Assembly (NCBI GenBank): GCA_030045215.1 | Contig: JASIBJ010000447.1 | Coordinates: 1 to 5,587 of the forward strand | Length of the DNA: 5,587 bases | Reading direction: 5' to 3' | Origin: Streptosporangiaceae bacterium | Lineage (GTDB): Bacteria > Actinomycetota > Actinomycetes > Streptosporangiales > Streptosporangiaceae | Shown: one piece after another, positions 1 to 5,562 of the stretch | Layout: each line of letters begins with the position of its first letter | How positions within the stretch are numbered: the first letter of the stretch is position 1 | Position numbers and translations under genes: made by a program | The notes under the pieces: model-generated | What the model was told of the DNA's origin: nothing | The model's input: only the letters and a program-made list of their open reading frames with translations | Database searches by the model: none

Positions 1-149
1 TCGCCCTTCCGAGCCTCTTGAGGGCCGGTACGAGCGGATGCACCGGCACCGGTAACGTTCCTTCATCGGGAGCAGCGCGCTTGCGTACCTGCAGGGGTCC
101 GGACACCAGCACATGTACGATGCTCGTGGTTCTGGCCTGAAGGAGCAGG
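1..149. other. Upstream region with no convincing gene
   Basis: No recognisable gene lies here. On the + strand one frame is open from base 2 to a TAA at 53-55 and could be the last 17 codons of a gene entering from the left, ending in MHRHR. The frame of the next gene is also open until a TGA at 138-140. Neither can be assigned to a family at this length. The stretch must carry the leader, and perhaps the promoter, of the CGNR gene, but I see no convincing -10/-35 pair. Confidence 0.4.
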
Positions 150-737
150 ATGGCACGAGGCGGGCCTGTCGTAGTTGTGCCTAAGGCACCTGGCGACCTG
201 GCGACCATTCAGACGTTCGTCAACACCAGGCACATCCACCTCGGCACCGACACGTTGACTGGTCCGGGTGAACTGGCGAGTTGGCTAACCGACGCCGACC
301 TCTTGAAGCCGGACCGCACGGCCTCGGTCAATCTGGCCGCCTTGCGGCAAGCGCTAAGCCTGCGGGAGGCGCTGCGAGGTGTGCTGCTCTCGCATGCCGG
401 ACACGTACCGCCGGAGGCCGCCGCTGCCGAACTTGGGCGGATTGCGCAGCGGCTGCACACCCGGCTGGAGGTGACCGCCGACGGCAAGGTCCGGGTGGTG
501 GCGACCGGCGAGGGTGTCAGCGATGCCCTAGCACGCCTGCTGCTGATCGCCGCGGAGGCAAGCACAACGGGCACATGGATGAGGCTCAAAGCGTGCATTT
601 CCGATGACTGCCGCTGGGCTTTCTATGACCGCTCCCCCGCCATGAGCGGCTGCTGGTGCACCATGCGTCTCTGCGGCTCGCGGTCCAAATCGCGCGCCTA
701 CCGGCAGCGGGCGGCTACCTTGCGAGAGCAAGTTTGA
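150..737 (+). CDS. CGNR zinc-finger protein (ABATE-type putative stress transcription regulator)
   Basis: This 195-residue protein has the layout of the ABATE/CGNR family, annotated as putative stress-induced transcriptional regulators and common in actinobacteria. Residues about 15-145 form the helical N-terminal domain, with the usual FVNTRH stretch near the start and LREALRGVL at 72-80. Residues about 146-190 form the C-terminal zinc finger: Cys149 and Cys154, then the WAFYDRS signature (156-162), then Cys170 and Cys175, then a basic tail KSRAYRQR that probably contacts DNA. The length is normal for the family. The name-giving CGNR reads CGSR (175-178), and the usual Asn after FYD.S is replaced, so the finger is a variant with all four probable zinc ligands kept. 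The start is secure: an in-frame TGA sits at 138-140 and AAGGAG (140-145) precedes the ATG by 4 nt. Targets and inducing signal are unknown. Being upstream of and co-directional with the SRPBCC gene suggests, but does not show, a link. Confidence 0.88.
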   Translation: MARGGPVVVVPKAPGDLATIQTFVNTRHIHLGTDTLTGPGELASWLTDADLLKPDRTASVNLAALRQALSLREALRGVLLSHAGHVPPEAAAAELGRIAQRLHTRLEVTADGKVRVVATGEGVSDALARLLLIAAEASTTGTWMRLKACISDDCRWAFYDRSPAMSGCWCTMRLCGSRSKSRAYRQRAATLREQV

Positions 738-902
738 CCTGTAGCCGGCGCGTTGCTGCATGTAGGTGCTGCGCAGAGAGTGCGCGGCGGGCCGGCGCGT
801 AACCGTTTGCGTTTAGCGCTCGGCTCAGTGTCATGGACAGCGGGACGCGCGACATCCTGAGGGCAACGGGTTCGCGTTGCGGACGGGACTGGGTGAGTGG
901 CT

Positions 903-1334
903 ATGGCATCAGTCATCAGGGAAGTCGCCATCAATGCGAAGGCTGAGGACTGCTGGGACGCACTACGTGACTTCGGTGCCGTGCACGAGCGTGTTGCTCC
1001 CGGCTTCGTCACCGGTCTGCGCATGCTGAGCCCCGCGCTTCGGCAGGTGACGTTCTTCAACGGCGCCGTCGCCACCGAGCAGCTCGTGGGCGTCGACGAC
1101 CAGGCGATGCGCCTTTCCTACACGGCTACCGTCAGCGCGCTTGGCACCACGCACCACAATGCCTCGGCTCAGGTCATCGCCGACGGCAGCAGTCGGTGCA
1201 GGTTTGTGTGGACGACCGACGTGCTCCCCGACGATCTTGCTGAACCGATCGGCGCCCTGATGGATAGGGCCATCGAGGTGATCCGGGATACGCTCGAGCG
1301 GGGCGGCACCACAACAGCGCCGCGCTGCGCTTGA
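903..1334 (+). CDS. SRPBCC family protein (polyketide cyclase/dehydrase-like)
   Basis: This 143-residue protein belongs to the START/Bet v1-like SRPBCC superfamily, in the group annotated as polyketide cyclase/dehydrase. One domain fills the protein. An N-terminal strand (SVIREVAINA) is followed by the typical CWDALRDFGAVHERVAPGFV helix-turn (about 17-36), then strands around VTFFNGAV and LSYTATV, the HHNASAQV segment (about 84-91), RFVWTTDVLPDDLAEPI (about 100-116) and the long C-terminal helix that closes the hydrophobic cavity. Such proteins bind small hydrophobic ligands, but members of this branch have no settled substrate, so a cyclase reaction should not be assumed. A GTG at 897 is an alternative start two codons longer. 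I prefer ATG 903 because GGTGA at 892-896 is 6 nt upstream and relatives tend to begin MASV. The gene lies 165 bp downstream of the CGNR gene and converges with the dehalogenase gene 75 bp away. Confidence 0.85.
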   Translation: MASVIREVAINAKAEDCWDALRDFGAVHERVAPGFVTGLRMLSPALRQVTFFNGAVATEQLVGVDDQAMRLSYTATVSALGTTHHNASAQVIADGSSRCRFVWTTDVLPDDLAEPIGALMDRAIEVIRDTLERGGTTTAPRCA

Positions 1335-1359
1335 TCTACTGGCCCCATCGGCGCAGGCT

Positions 1360-1372
1360 CGGGCTTAGCCCG
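1360..1372. terminator. Small hairpin between convergent genes, possible terminator
   Basis: A 5-bp perfect stem (CGGGC/GCCCG) with a TTA loop lies in the 75-bp gap between the convergent SRPBCC and dehalogenase genes. The location suits a bidirectional terminator, and many actinobacterial terminators lack a T-run, but the stem is short and there is no U-tract, so the call is weak. Confidence 0.25.
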
Positions 1373-1409
1373 GCCGCACGTGGCATGGCTCCCGCCGTTG
1401 TCGTAATCG

Positions 1410-2291
1410 TCAGGCTGGGAGCGAGTCGTACCACTGGGCGAGCGCGCGTCCTATCCCGTGCGGTGAGTCTTCCTGGAGGAAGTGCAGGCCAGGAACGGTC
1501 GCCTCGGCCTGATTAGGCCAGCTGCGGCAGAAAGCGCGCTCGTCAGCCGAGAGGGTGCCGGGGTCAGCGTTGACGAACAGCTTGGGCAGCGGGCTGGTGG
1601 CGAGCCACTGGCCGTAGGAGGCGACAGTCTGGCAGACGTCGGCTGGCTCGCCATCAATAGGCAGCTGGCGGGGCCAGCTGAGCATGGGCCGTCGCCCCTC
1701 GCCGGATTCGCGGAACGGGCTCCGGTAGGCATCCATCTCTGCGTTGGTGAGCGTGCGGAGGACCCGCTGCGGCAGCAGGGACTCGACGAACAGGTTGTCC
1801 GCCAGGACCATTTGCTCTCCTTGCGGGGAGCGGAGTCGCTGGAAGAACGTCCGGGTCTGCGGCGACCACTGGTCCCAGCTGACCGGTTGCACAATCGCCT
1901 CCATGTAGGCGATACCTCGTATCGCGCCTCGGTGCCGGTTCGCCCAGTCAAAACCGAGCGCGGAGCCCCAGTCGTGCACGACGAAGGTCACCCGGTCTTG
2001 CACGCCCAGGGCGTCGAGCAGGGCGTCGAGATAACGTCGGTGCTCGGCGAATGTGTAGGAAGCGGGGCCGCTTGCGGGCAGCTTGCGCGAGTCGCCCATC
2101 CCGATCAGGTCGGGAGCGATGCACCGGCCCGCCGGATGCAGGTAGGGGAGGACGTTTCGCCACAGGTAGGACGAGGTCGGGTTGCCGTGCAGGAAGACGA
2201 TCGGGTTTCCCTCGCCGGCCTCGACGTAGGCCATGGTCTGGCCGGACACGTCCAGGTACCGCTTCTGATACGGCATGACCGGACTGATCAC
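1410..2291 (-). CDS. Haloalkane dehalogenase, LinB/DhaA type (HLD-II)
   Basis: This 293-residue alpha/beta-hydrolase is predicted to hydrolyse carbon-halogen bonds of haloalkanes, giving alcohol, halide and a proton with water as sole cosubstrate (EC 3.8.1.5). The subfamily-II pentad is complete. Asn37 (in HGNPTSSYLWRN) and Trp108 are the halide-binding pair. Asp107 (in VVHDWGSALGFDWA) is the nucleophile. Glu131 (in GIAYMEAI) is the acid that supports the histidine. His270 (in LHFLQEDSP) is the base. These lie within one or two positions of LinB N38/D108/W109/E132/H272 as I recall that protein, and the cap domain (about 135-215, containing LTNAEMDAYRSPF and LSWPRQLPI) aligns without gaps that I can see. 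Length matches LinB (296 residues). No signal peptide is seen, so it is probably cytoplasmic. An in-frame ATG at 2327 would add 12 residues, but GTG 2291 has a consensus AGGAGG 6 nt upstream and gives the family's usual N-terminus. Where LinB has Leu177 at the access-tunnel mouth, this protein has Arg176, which may alter substrate choice. The natural substrate cannot be read from sequence. Confidence 0.93.
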   Translation of the reverse strand: MISPVMPYQKRYLDVSGQTMAYVEAGEGNPIVFLHGNPTSSYLWRNVLPYLHPAGRCIAPDLIGMGDSRKLPASGPASYTFAEHRRYLDALLDALGVQDRVTFVVHDWGSALGFDWANRHRGAIRGIAYMEAIVQPVSWDQWSPQTRTFFQRLRSPQGEQMVLADNLFVESLLPQRVLRTLTNAEMDAYRSPFRESGEGRRPMLSWPRQLPIDGEPADVCQTVASYGQWLATSPLPKLFVNADPGTLSADERAFCRSWPNQAEATVPGLHFLQEDSPHGIGRALAQWYDSLPA

Positions 2292-2622
2292 GTGAGCCCT
2301 CCTCTTCATTAGGGCCGGCAGCCTCATTCAGGCCCATCGGCGTGAGCACGCCGACAGCCACGGGCGTTCGCGGATGCGGACCGCTGCGTCTCAGCCACGG
2401 CTGGTCAAGCTATCCCAAGGCGGCAGCCGAGGCCCAGTTCAAGATGGCCGAGCAGCACAAGGAACCAGCGAGGCGGCCTGCCATTCGGGCCAGGCTGCCA
2501 GTGAGGGCTGAGGGCCCGGCTGCGCGGGGATCGCGGCTTGTTCGACCGGGTAGAGGCGGCAGCTGACCGGTGCCGACGGCTCGGCGATGTACCAGCAGGA
2601 GCAAGCTGATCGGCGAGAGGCC
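2292..2622. other. 331-bp gap between flavin oxidoreductase and dehalogenase genes
   Basis: No gene is supported here: the short frames on either strand resemble no family. It is the 5' region of the dehalogenase gene and the 3' region of the flavin oxidoreductase gene. Weak signals are visible. A minus-strand TTGACC (2408-2403) could be a -35 element, but no good -10 follows at the proper distance. A near-palindrome CAGCCACGGCTG lies at about 2393-2404, and the same CAGCCACGG occurs about 40 bp away, near 2354. A small hairpin (GCCGA/TCGGC, 2572-2585), 37 nt past the flavin oxidoreductase stop, could help termination. None is strong enough to call alone. Confidence 0.5.
2298..2303 (-). promoter_or_regulatory. 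Shine-Dalgarno site fixing the dehalogenase GTG start
   Basis: The minus strand reads AGGAGG, a perfect Shine-Dalgarno core, 6 nt before the GTG at 2291-2289. The upstream in-frame ATGs at 2327 and 2309 have no such site, and the site itself would lie inside the coding sequence if those were used. It therefore decides the start. Confidence 0.85.
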
Positions 2623-3645
2623 TTATCGCCACCCGAGCGCGGGCGCCACGTGGGTCAGGATGCTGTCGATGACATGCGCGTTGTACTCGACACCAAGCTG
2701 GTTGGGCACGGTGAGCAGCAGCGTGTCCGCGGCCGCGATCGCCTCGTCTTCCCTGAGCTGCTTGATCAGTACATCCGGCTCCGCGGCGTACGTTCGGCCG
2801 AAGATCGCCTGGGTCTCCGCGTCGATGAACCCGACCTCGTCGCTTTCCTGGTTACGACGGCCGAAGTACGCGCGATCCCGGTCGTCCACCAGGGCGAAGA
2901 CGCTTCGGCTCACTGACACCCGCGGCTCGCGCTCGTGACCAGCCTTCTGCCAAGCGTCACGGAATACCTGGATCTGCTCAGCCTGCTGCAGGTGGAATGG
3001 TTTGTCCGACTCGTTGCTGATCAGAGTAGAACTCTGCATGTTCATGCCCAGTTCGGCCGCCCAGGCGGCTGTTCGCTGTGATGCGGCACCCCACCAGATC
3101 CGGTCGCGCAACCCTTCTGAGTGCGGCTCGACGCGCAATAGCCCCGGCGGGTTCGGGAACATAGGCCGGGGATTAGGCCGCGCGAAGCCCTTTCCCCGCA
3201 GTACCTCGAGCAGGACCTCAGCCTTCCCTCGGGCCATGTCGGCGTCTGTCTCGCCTTCCTGCGGCTGATATCCGAAGTACTGCCAGCCGTCGATGACCTG
3301 CTCCGGTGAGCCGCGGCTGATCCCGAGCTGGAGGCGGCCGCCAGAAATCAGGTCGGCCGCACCCGCGTCCTCGGCCATATAGAGCGGGTTCTCGTAGCGC
3401 ATGTCGATGACCGCGGTACCGATTTCGATACGGTTCGTGCGCGCGCCAACGGCCGCCAGCAGCGGGAAGGGCGATCCCAGCTGGTTCGCGAAGTGGTGCA
3501 CGCGGAAGTACGCGCCGTCGGCGCCCAGCTCTTCGGCGGCTACCGCCAGCTCGATCGACTGCAGCAGCGCGTCCGACGCCGACCTGGTCGAAGACCCGGG
3601 CGACGACGACCAGTGCCCGAACGAGAGGAAACCAATCTTCTTCAC
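2623..3645 (-). CDS. LLM-class flavin-dependent oxidoreductase (bacterial luciferase-like)
   Basis: This 340-residue protein has the luciferase-like monooxygenase TIM-barrel fold. Members use reduced FMN or F420 to oxidise or reduce small organic substrates, and the flavin type cannot be told from sequence alone. Visible family marks are the first strand VKKIGFLSFGHW (1-12), VHHF (49-52) after the GADGAYF strand, TNRIEIGTAVIDMRYENP (70-87), the LISGGRLQLGISRGSPE block (99-115) that lies near the flavin phosphate, IWWGAAS (183-189), and the C-terminal barrel helix LGVEYNAHVIDSI. No gap or frameshift is seen. An in-frame ATG at 3711 would add 22 residues (MAACRG...), which resemble no family N-terminus. 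GTG 3645 gives the usual first strand and is preferred, although neither start has a good ribosome site. It is co-directional with the MDR gene (163-bp gap) and the dehalogenase gene (331-bp gap), so it is probably transcribed separately. The substrate is unknown. Confidence 0.9.
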   Translation of the reverse strand: MKKIGFLSFGHWSSSPGSSTRSASDALLQSIELAVAAEELGADGAYFRVHHFANQLGSPFPLLAAVGARTNRIEIGTAVIDMRYENPLYMAEDAGAADLISGGRLQLGISRGSPEQVIDGWQYFGYQPQEGETDADMARGKAEVLLEVLRGKGFARPNPRPMFPNPPGLLRVEPHSEGLRDRIWWGAASQRTAAWAAELGMNMQSSTLISNESDKPFHLQQAEQIQVFRDAWQKAGHEREPRVSVSRSVFALVDDRDRAYFGRRNQESDEVGFIDAETQAIFGRTYAAEPDVLIKQLREDEAIAAADTLLLTVPNQLGVEYNAHVIDSILTHVAPALGWR

Positions 3646-3720
3646 CCGCGCATGAACGCGATCGACCCAGGCTGCATTCCTCGCCGACGTCAGCCCACGG
3701 CAGGCAGCCATGAGGCTGCC

Positions 3721-3736
3721 GATAAGTCTGATAAGT
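3721..3736. repeat. GATAAGT direct repeat upstream of the flavin oxidoreductase gene
   Basis: GATAAGT occurs at 3721-3727 and again at 3730-3736, a 9-bp phase, inside an AT-rich patch of an otherwise GC-rich window. A minus-strand TTGAAC (3740-3735) overlaps it and could be a -35 element, though no good -10 follows. The position, about 75-90 bp upstream of the GTG start at 3645, suits a regulator or promoter site. No known operator is recognised. Confidence 0.35.
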
Positions 3737-3808
3737 TCAATTAGGCCGCATTAAAGGGGGACCCGCCCGCGTACCTGTTCAGCGTGCAGCGAGAGCGCGA
3801 CTGCGCCG

Positions 3809-4729
3809 TTACTCGCGGGTCAGCGCGATCTTGCCGGGCGGATGCGGACTCATCAGCATCGCGAACGCGGCGGGGGCCTCGTCAAAAGGAAATGTGCCCG
3901 CCATCGGGACGACGAGGTCGCCGCTCGCCGCCATCGCCACGATCCGGGGGGAAGCCTGGGCGCGGAACGGGGCACTGGCCGGGTTCGACGCGCCCACGAA
4001 GACGTAGCCGTCGGCCTTGGCCCGTGCCGCGTCCACGATCGTCACGACCCGCGACCTGTCCTTGACCAGCGCGAGCGAAACGTCGCCAGCCTCAGCGCTG
4101 CCCACCGTGTCCAGCGCCGCCGCGACCCCCTCGGGCGCCGCGGCCACCACCCGGTCGAGCAGGCCCGGGCCGTACTCGACGGGTATCCCGTCGAAACGCT
4201 CCACGAACGCGAAGTTCGCCGGGCTGGCAGTCCCGATCACGCGGACGCCGAGCACCGTGGCCTGCTGGAGGACGCTGACGCCCACCGCACCGGCGGCGCC
4301 GTGCAGCAGTATGGTCGCGCCTGAGGACGCGCCGGCAGTGTGCAGCAGGTCGGCCGCGGTTGTGCCGACTACCAGCAGGTTGGCCGCCTCGGGGAAAGTC
4401 AGCCGGGCGGGTTTGCGGTACACGCCGGATGCCGGCACCGTGACCGCCGTCGCGTAGCCGCCGCTGGCCCGCGTGACAACCTCGTCCCCAACCGGCAAGC
4501 CCGTACCGCCGCCAGCCGCCGACACGACCCCGGATATCTCGAACCCGATGGTGAGCGGCAGCAGCGACCGGTTCTGACCTGGCGCGATGTGCTTGGCATC
4601 GGCCGGGTTCATGCCGCAGGCACGCACGTCGATCCGCACTTGCCCGTGCTCCGGGTCGGGCACGTCTGCTTCGACGCGGCGCAACACCTCCGGCCCGCCG
4701 AAATCGACAGCTATCCACCGATAATCCAT
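3809..4729 (-). CDS. NAD(P)H-dependent oxidoreductase, MDR superfamily (quinone oxidoreductase-like)
   Basis: This 306-residue protein is a medium-chain dehydrogenase/reductase of the zinc-free quinone-oxidoreductase type, which transfers hydride from NAD(P)H to quinones or enones. The N-terminal GroES-like domain shows FGGPEVLRRVE (about 9-19), CGMNPADAK (38-46, the family's G-x-NP-x-D) and GFEISGVV (62-69). The cysteine cluster and catalytic zinc ligands of alcohol dehydrogenases are absent. The Rossmann domain has LLHGAAGAVGVSVLQQA (141-157), whose A-x-x-G-x-x-G loop binds the nucleotide, then ALDTVG (about 205-210) and a C-terminal FDEAPAAFAML...GKIALTRE typical of the family. Length is normal, and no truncation is seen. 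An ATG at 4786 would add 19 residues, but the ATG at 4729 has GGAGG 5 nt upstream and matches the family's N-terminus. Physiological substrate is unknown. It lies downstream of a degraded relative of the same superfamily. Confidence 0.92.
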   Translation of the reverse strand: MDYRWIAVDFGGPEVLRRVEADVPDPEHGQVRIDVRACGMNPADAKHIAPGQNRSLLPLTIGFEISGVVSAAGGGTGLPVGDEVVTRASGGYATAVTVPASGVYRKPARLTFPEAANLLVVGTTAADLLHTAGASSGATILLHGAAGAVGVSVLQQATVLGVRVIGTASPANFAFVERFDGIPVEYGPGLLDRVVAAAPEGVAAALDTVGSAEAGDVSLALVKDRSRVVTIVDAARAKADGYVFVGASNPASAPFRAQASPRIVAMAASGDLVVPMAGTFPFDEAPAAFAMLMSPHPPGKIALTRE

Positions 4730-4734
4730 CACAA

Positions 4735-4739
4735 CCTCC
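4735..4739 (-). promoter_or_regulatory. Shine-Dalgarno site fixing the MDR gene start
   Basis: GGAGG on the minus strand, 5 nt before the ATG at 4729-4727. It favours this start over the in-frame ATG at 4786, which has no comparable site. Confidence 0.8.
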
Positions 4740-4897
4740 GCGGGCAGGAACTCGGCGCGGTCATCAGGCGGACTGAGCCCGGCCACGGCAGCAGTGCGAT
4801 CGCCAGGCCCACGCGGCCCTAGCGGAAGCCGGGGTCCAGCGCGCGGCGCGACATCGTCGGCGTCGCCGCTCGCGCCTTCGAGTGGAAGCTAGCACAA

Positions 4898-4929
4898 TCT
4901 ATTTTCCATAGAACTTGTTTCCTTGGAAC
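4898..4929. promoter_or_regulatory. AT-rich operator-like repeat pair upstream of the MDR gene
   Basis: Two related 12-mers lie 15 bp apart: TTTCCATAGAAC (4903-4914) and TTTCCTTGGAAC (4918-4929), differing at two central positions. The first overlaps a perfect 5-bp inverted repeat TCTAT-N5-ATAGA (4898-4912). The second contains the palindrome TTCCTTGGAA. The patch is AT-rich in a GC-rich region and sits between the stop of the MDR relic and the intact MDR gene. It looks like a tandem binding site for a dimeric regulator of, for example, the TetR or HxlR type, which often control such oxidoreductases. The distance to the MDR start is about 170 bp, long for a simple promoter. No matching regulator gene lies in the window. 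Confidence 0.45.
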
Positions 4930-4934
4930 CTAAA

Positions 4935-5262
4935 TCAGCCGTTCACCAGCACGAGCTTCCCGCGCACGTGACCGTCCTCGTCTACGCGGTGTGCCTGCGC
5001 GACCTCCGCGAGCGGGAAGGCCTGCGCGACCGGGAGCGAGAAACGTCCGGCCTCGATCAGCTCACCGATCTCGGCGAGCGCGTGGAGTGCGCGGCCGTTG
5101 TCCCCTCTGCTGAACGTTACCCCGTGCTCCTGCGCGCCCCGGCGAGGCCCTCATCGCAGGAGAAGGGCTCGGCACCAAGCCGGGTCCCGGATGCGGATCG
5201 GGAAGATCCACGATCTCGAGGACCTCCGGGCCCCCGAACCGGCTGAAACGAACTGCCCTCAT
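4935..5262 (-). pseudogene. Decayed MDR oxidoreductase with two internal deletions
   Basis: On the minus strand an ATG at 5262 begins MRAVRFSRFGGPEVLEIVDL and continues through PDPHPGPG, a textbook N-terminus of an MDR quinone oxidoreductase/zinc-binding dehydrogenase. After 28 codons the reading jumps frame at about 5179. There LGAEPFSCDEGLA (5179-5141) resembles the second half of the Rossmann domain; the intact neighbour has FDGIPVEYGPGLLD at the equivalent place. A second jump near 5135 leads to a third frame, which runs 66 codons to TGA at 4937-4935 and reads as a good C-terminus: IGELIEAGRFSLPV, FPLAEVAQAHRV, GHVRGKLVLVNG. A full gene of this family needs about 300-330 codons, and only about 107 remain. 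Most of the catalytic domain, the nucleotide-binding glycine loop and part of the C-terminal half are gone. No active enzyme can be made. The remaining codons and ribosome site look well preserved, so the loss may be fairly recent. Confidence 0.85.
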
Positions 5263-5268
5263 CGATCG

Positions 5269-5272
5269 CTCC
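5269..5272 (-). promoter_or_regulatory. Ribosome site surviving before the MDR relic
   Basis: GGAG on the minus strand lies 6 nt before the ATG at 5262. It supports that ATG as the original start, rather than any further upstream codon of the same open frame, and shows that the relic's translation signal is still intact. Confidence 0.6.
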
Positions 5273-5335
5273 GCTCTCGACCGCTCGTCGGCTGGCGCGC
5301 GGCGTGGTTTCAGGACCGCACCACCCCAGCCCTGT

Positions 5336-5387
5336 GGCTGGTGGCGCACTGCGTCGCCTGCCGCCGCGACCCAGTGCGCCACCAGCC
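5336..5387. repeat. 22-bp near-perfect inverted repeat (long hairpin)
   Basis: Arms 5336-5357 and 5366-5387 are 22 nt each and complementary at all but one position, a C opposite C near the loop end. The loop is 8 nt (CTGCCGCC). An outer 6-bp match (GGACCG 5323-5328 with CGGTCC 5389-5394) could extend the stem across an asymmetric bulge. The stem begins GGCTGGTGGCGCACTG and is very GC-rich. There is no T-run on either side, so it would be a U-less terminator, an RNA-stabilising hairpin, or the footprint of a small mobile repeat. Confidence 0.8.
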
Positions 5388-5450
5388 CCGGTCCAGGACT
5401 CGCTGCCGAGCTTCGCCGCGCTCGATCCGCTTGAGCCTGTACGGCTGACG

Positions 5451-5496
5451 TTGAGGGACGTCGCGGACGTGCCCCGGACACCCCTCGTTCCCTCAA
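5451..5496. repeat. 8-bp inverted repeat TTGAGGGA/TCCCTCAA
   Basis: TTGAGGGA (5451-5458) is exactly complementary to TCCCTCAA (5489-5496), with a 30-nt loop between. The spacing is wide for a terminator, and a protein site or chance match is equally possible. Confidence 0.3.
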
Positions 5497-5506
5497 GGTT
5501 CCGTCA

Positions 5507-5521
5507 GGCAGAGCGCCTGCC
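5507..5521. repeat. Small GC-rich hairpin
   Basis: GGCAG (5507-5511) and CTGCC (5517-5521) pair around a 5-nt loop AGCGC. The stem is short and may be chance in this composition, but it falls in the repeat-dense right end. Confidence 0.25.
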
Positions 5522-5531
5522 CGCGTGAAGC

Positions 5532-5562
5532 CGTCACCGATACATGCCAAGGGCTGGTGACG
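5532..5562. repeat. 7-bp inverted repeat CGTCACC/GGTGACG
   Basis: CGTCACC (5532-5538) is complementary to GGTGACG (5556-5562) with a 17-nt loop. It may be part of a terminator or control region of a gene beyond the right edge. No T-run follows. Confidence 0.3.

Noticed and set aside
1..55. Possible C-terminal tail of a + strand gene ending at TAA 53-55
   Set aside because: Only 17 codons are visible, with no motif, so it cannot be separated from a chance open frame.
744..800. 10-bp direct repeat GCCGGCGCGT (744-753 and 791-800)
   Set aside because: Very GC-rich and short, plausibly chance in this composition, and with no other sign of a functional element.
1482..2312. 276-codon open frame on the + strand opposite the dehalogenase
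   Set aside because: It is the antisense shadow of a GC-rich gene. The peptide resembles no family, while the minus strand encodes every catalytic motif of a dehalogenase.
2342..2632. Short frames on both strands in the gap before the dehalogenase
   Set aside because: All are under 80 codons, biased in composition and without family resemblance or convincing ribosome sites.
3842..4822. Several + strand frames of 140-160 codons opposite the MDR gene
   Set aside because: These are Arg/Pro/Ala-rich shadow frames with no family signal, fully antisense to a well-supported gene.
5098..5528. + strand frames of 116 and 74 codons at the right end
   Set aside because: They cross the MDR relic and the long hairpin, have no ribosome site I can see and no recognisable domain.
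5062..5550. 162-codon minus-strand frame containing the MDR N-terminus
   Set aside because: Only the part after the ATG at 5262 resembles a protein, for 28 codons. The rest is upstream non-coding sequence plus out-of-frame reading after the first deletion.
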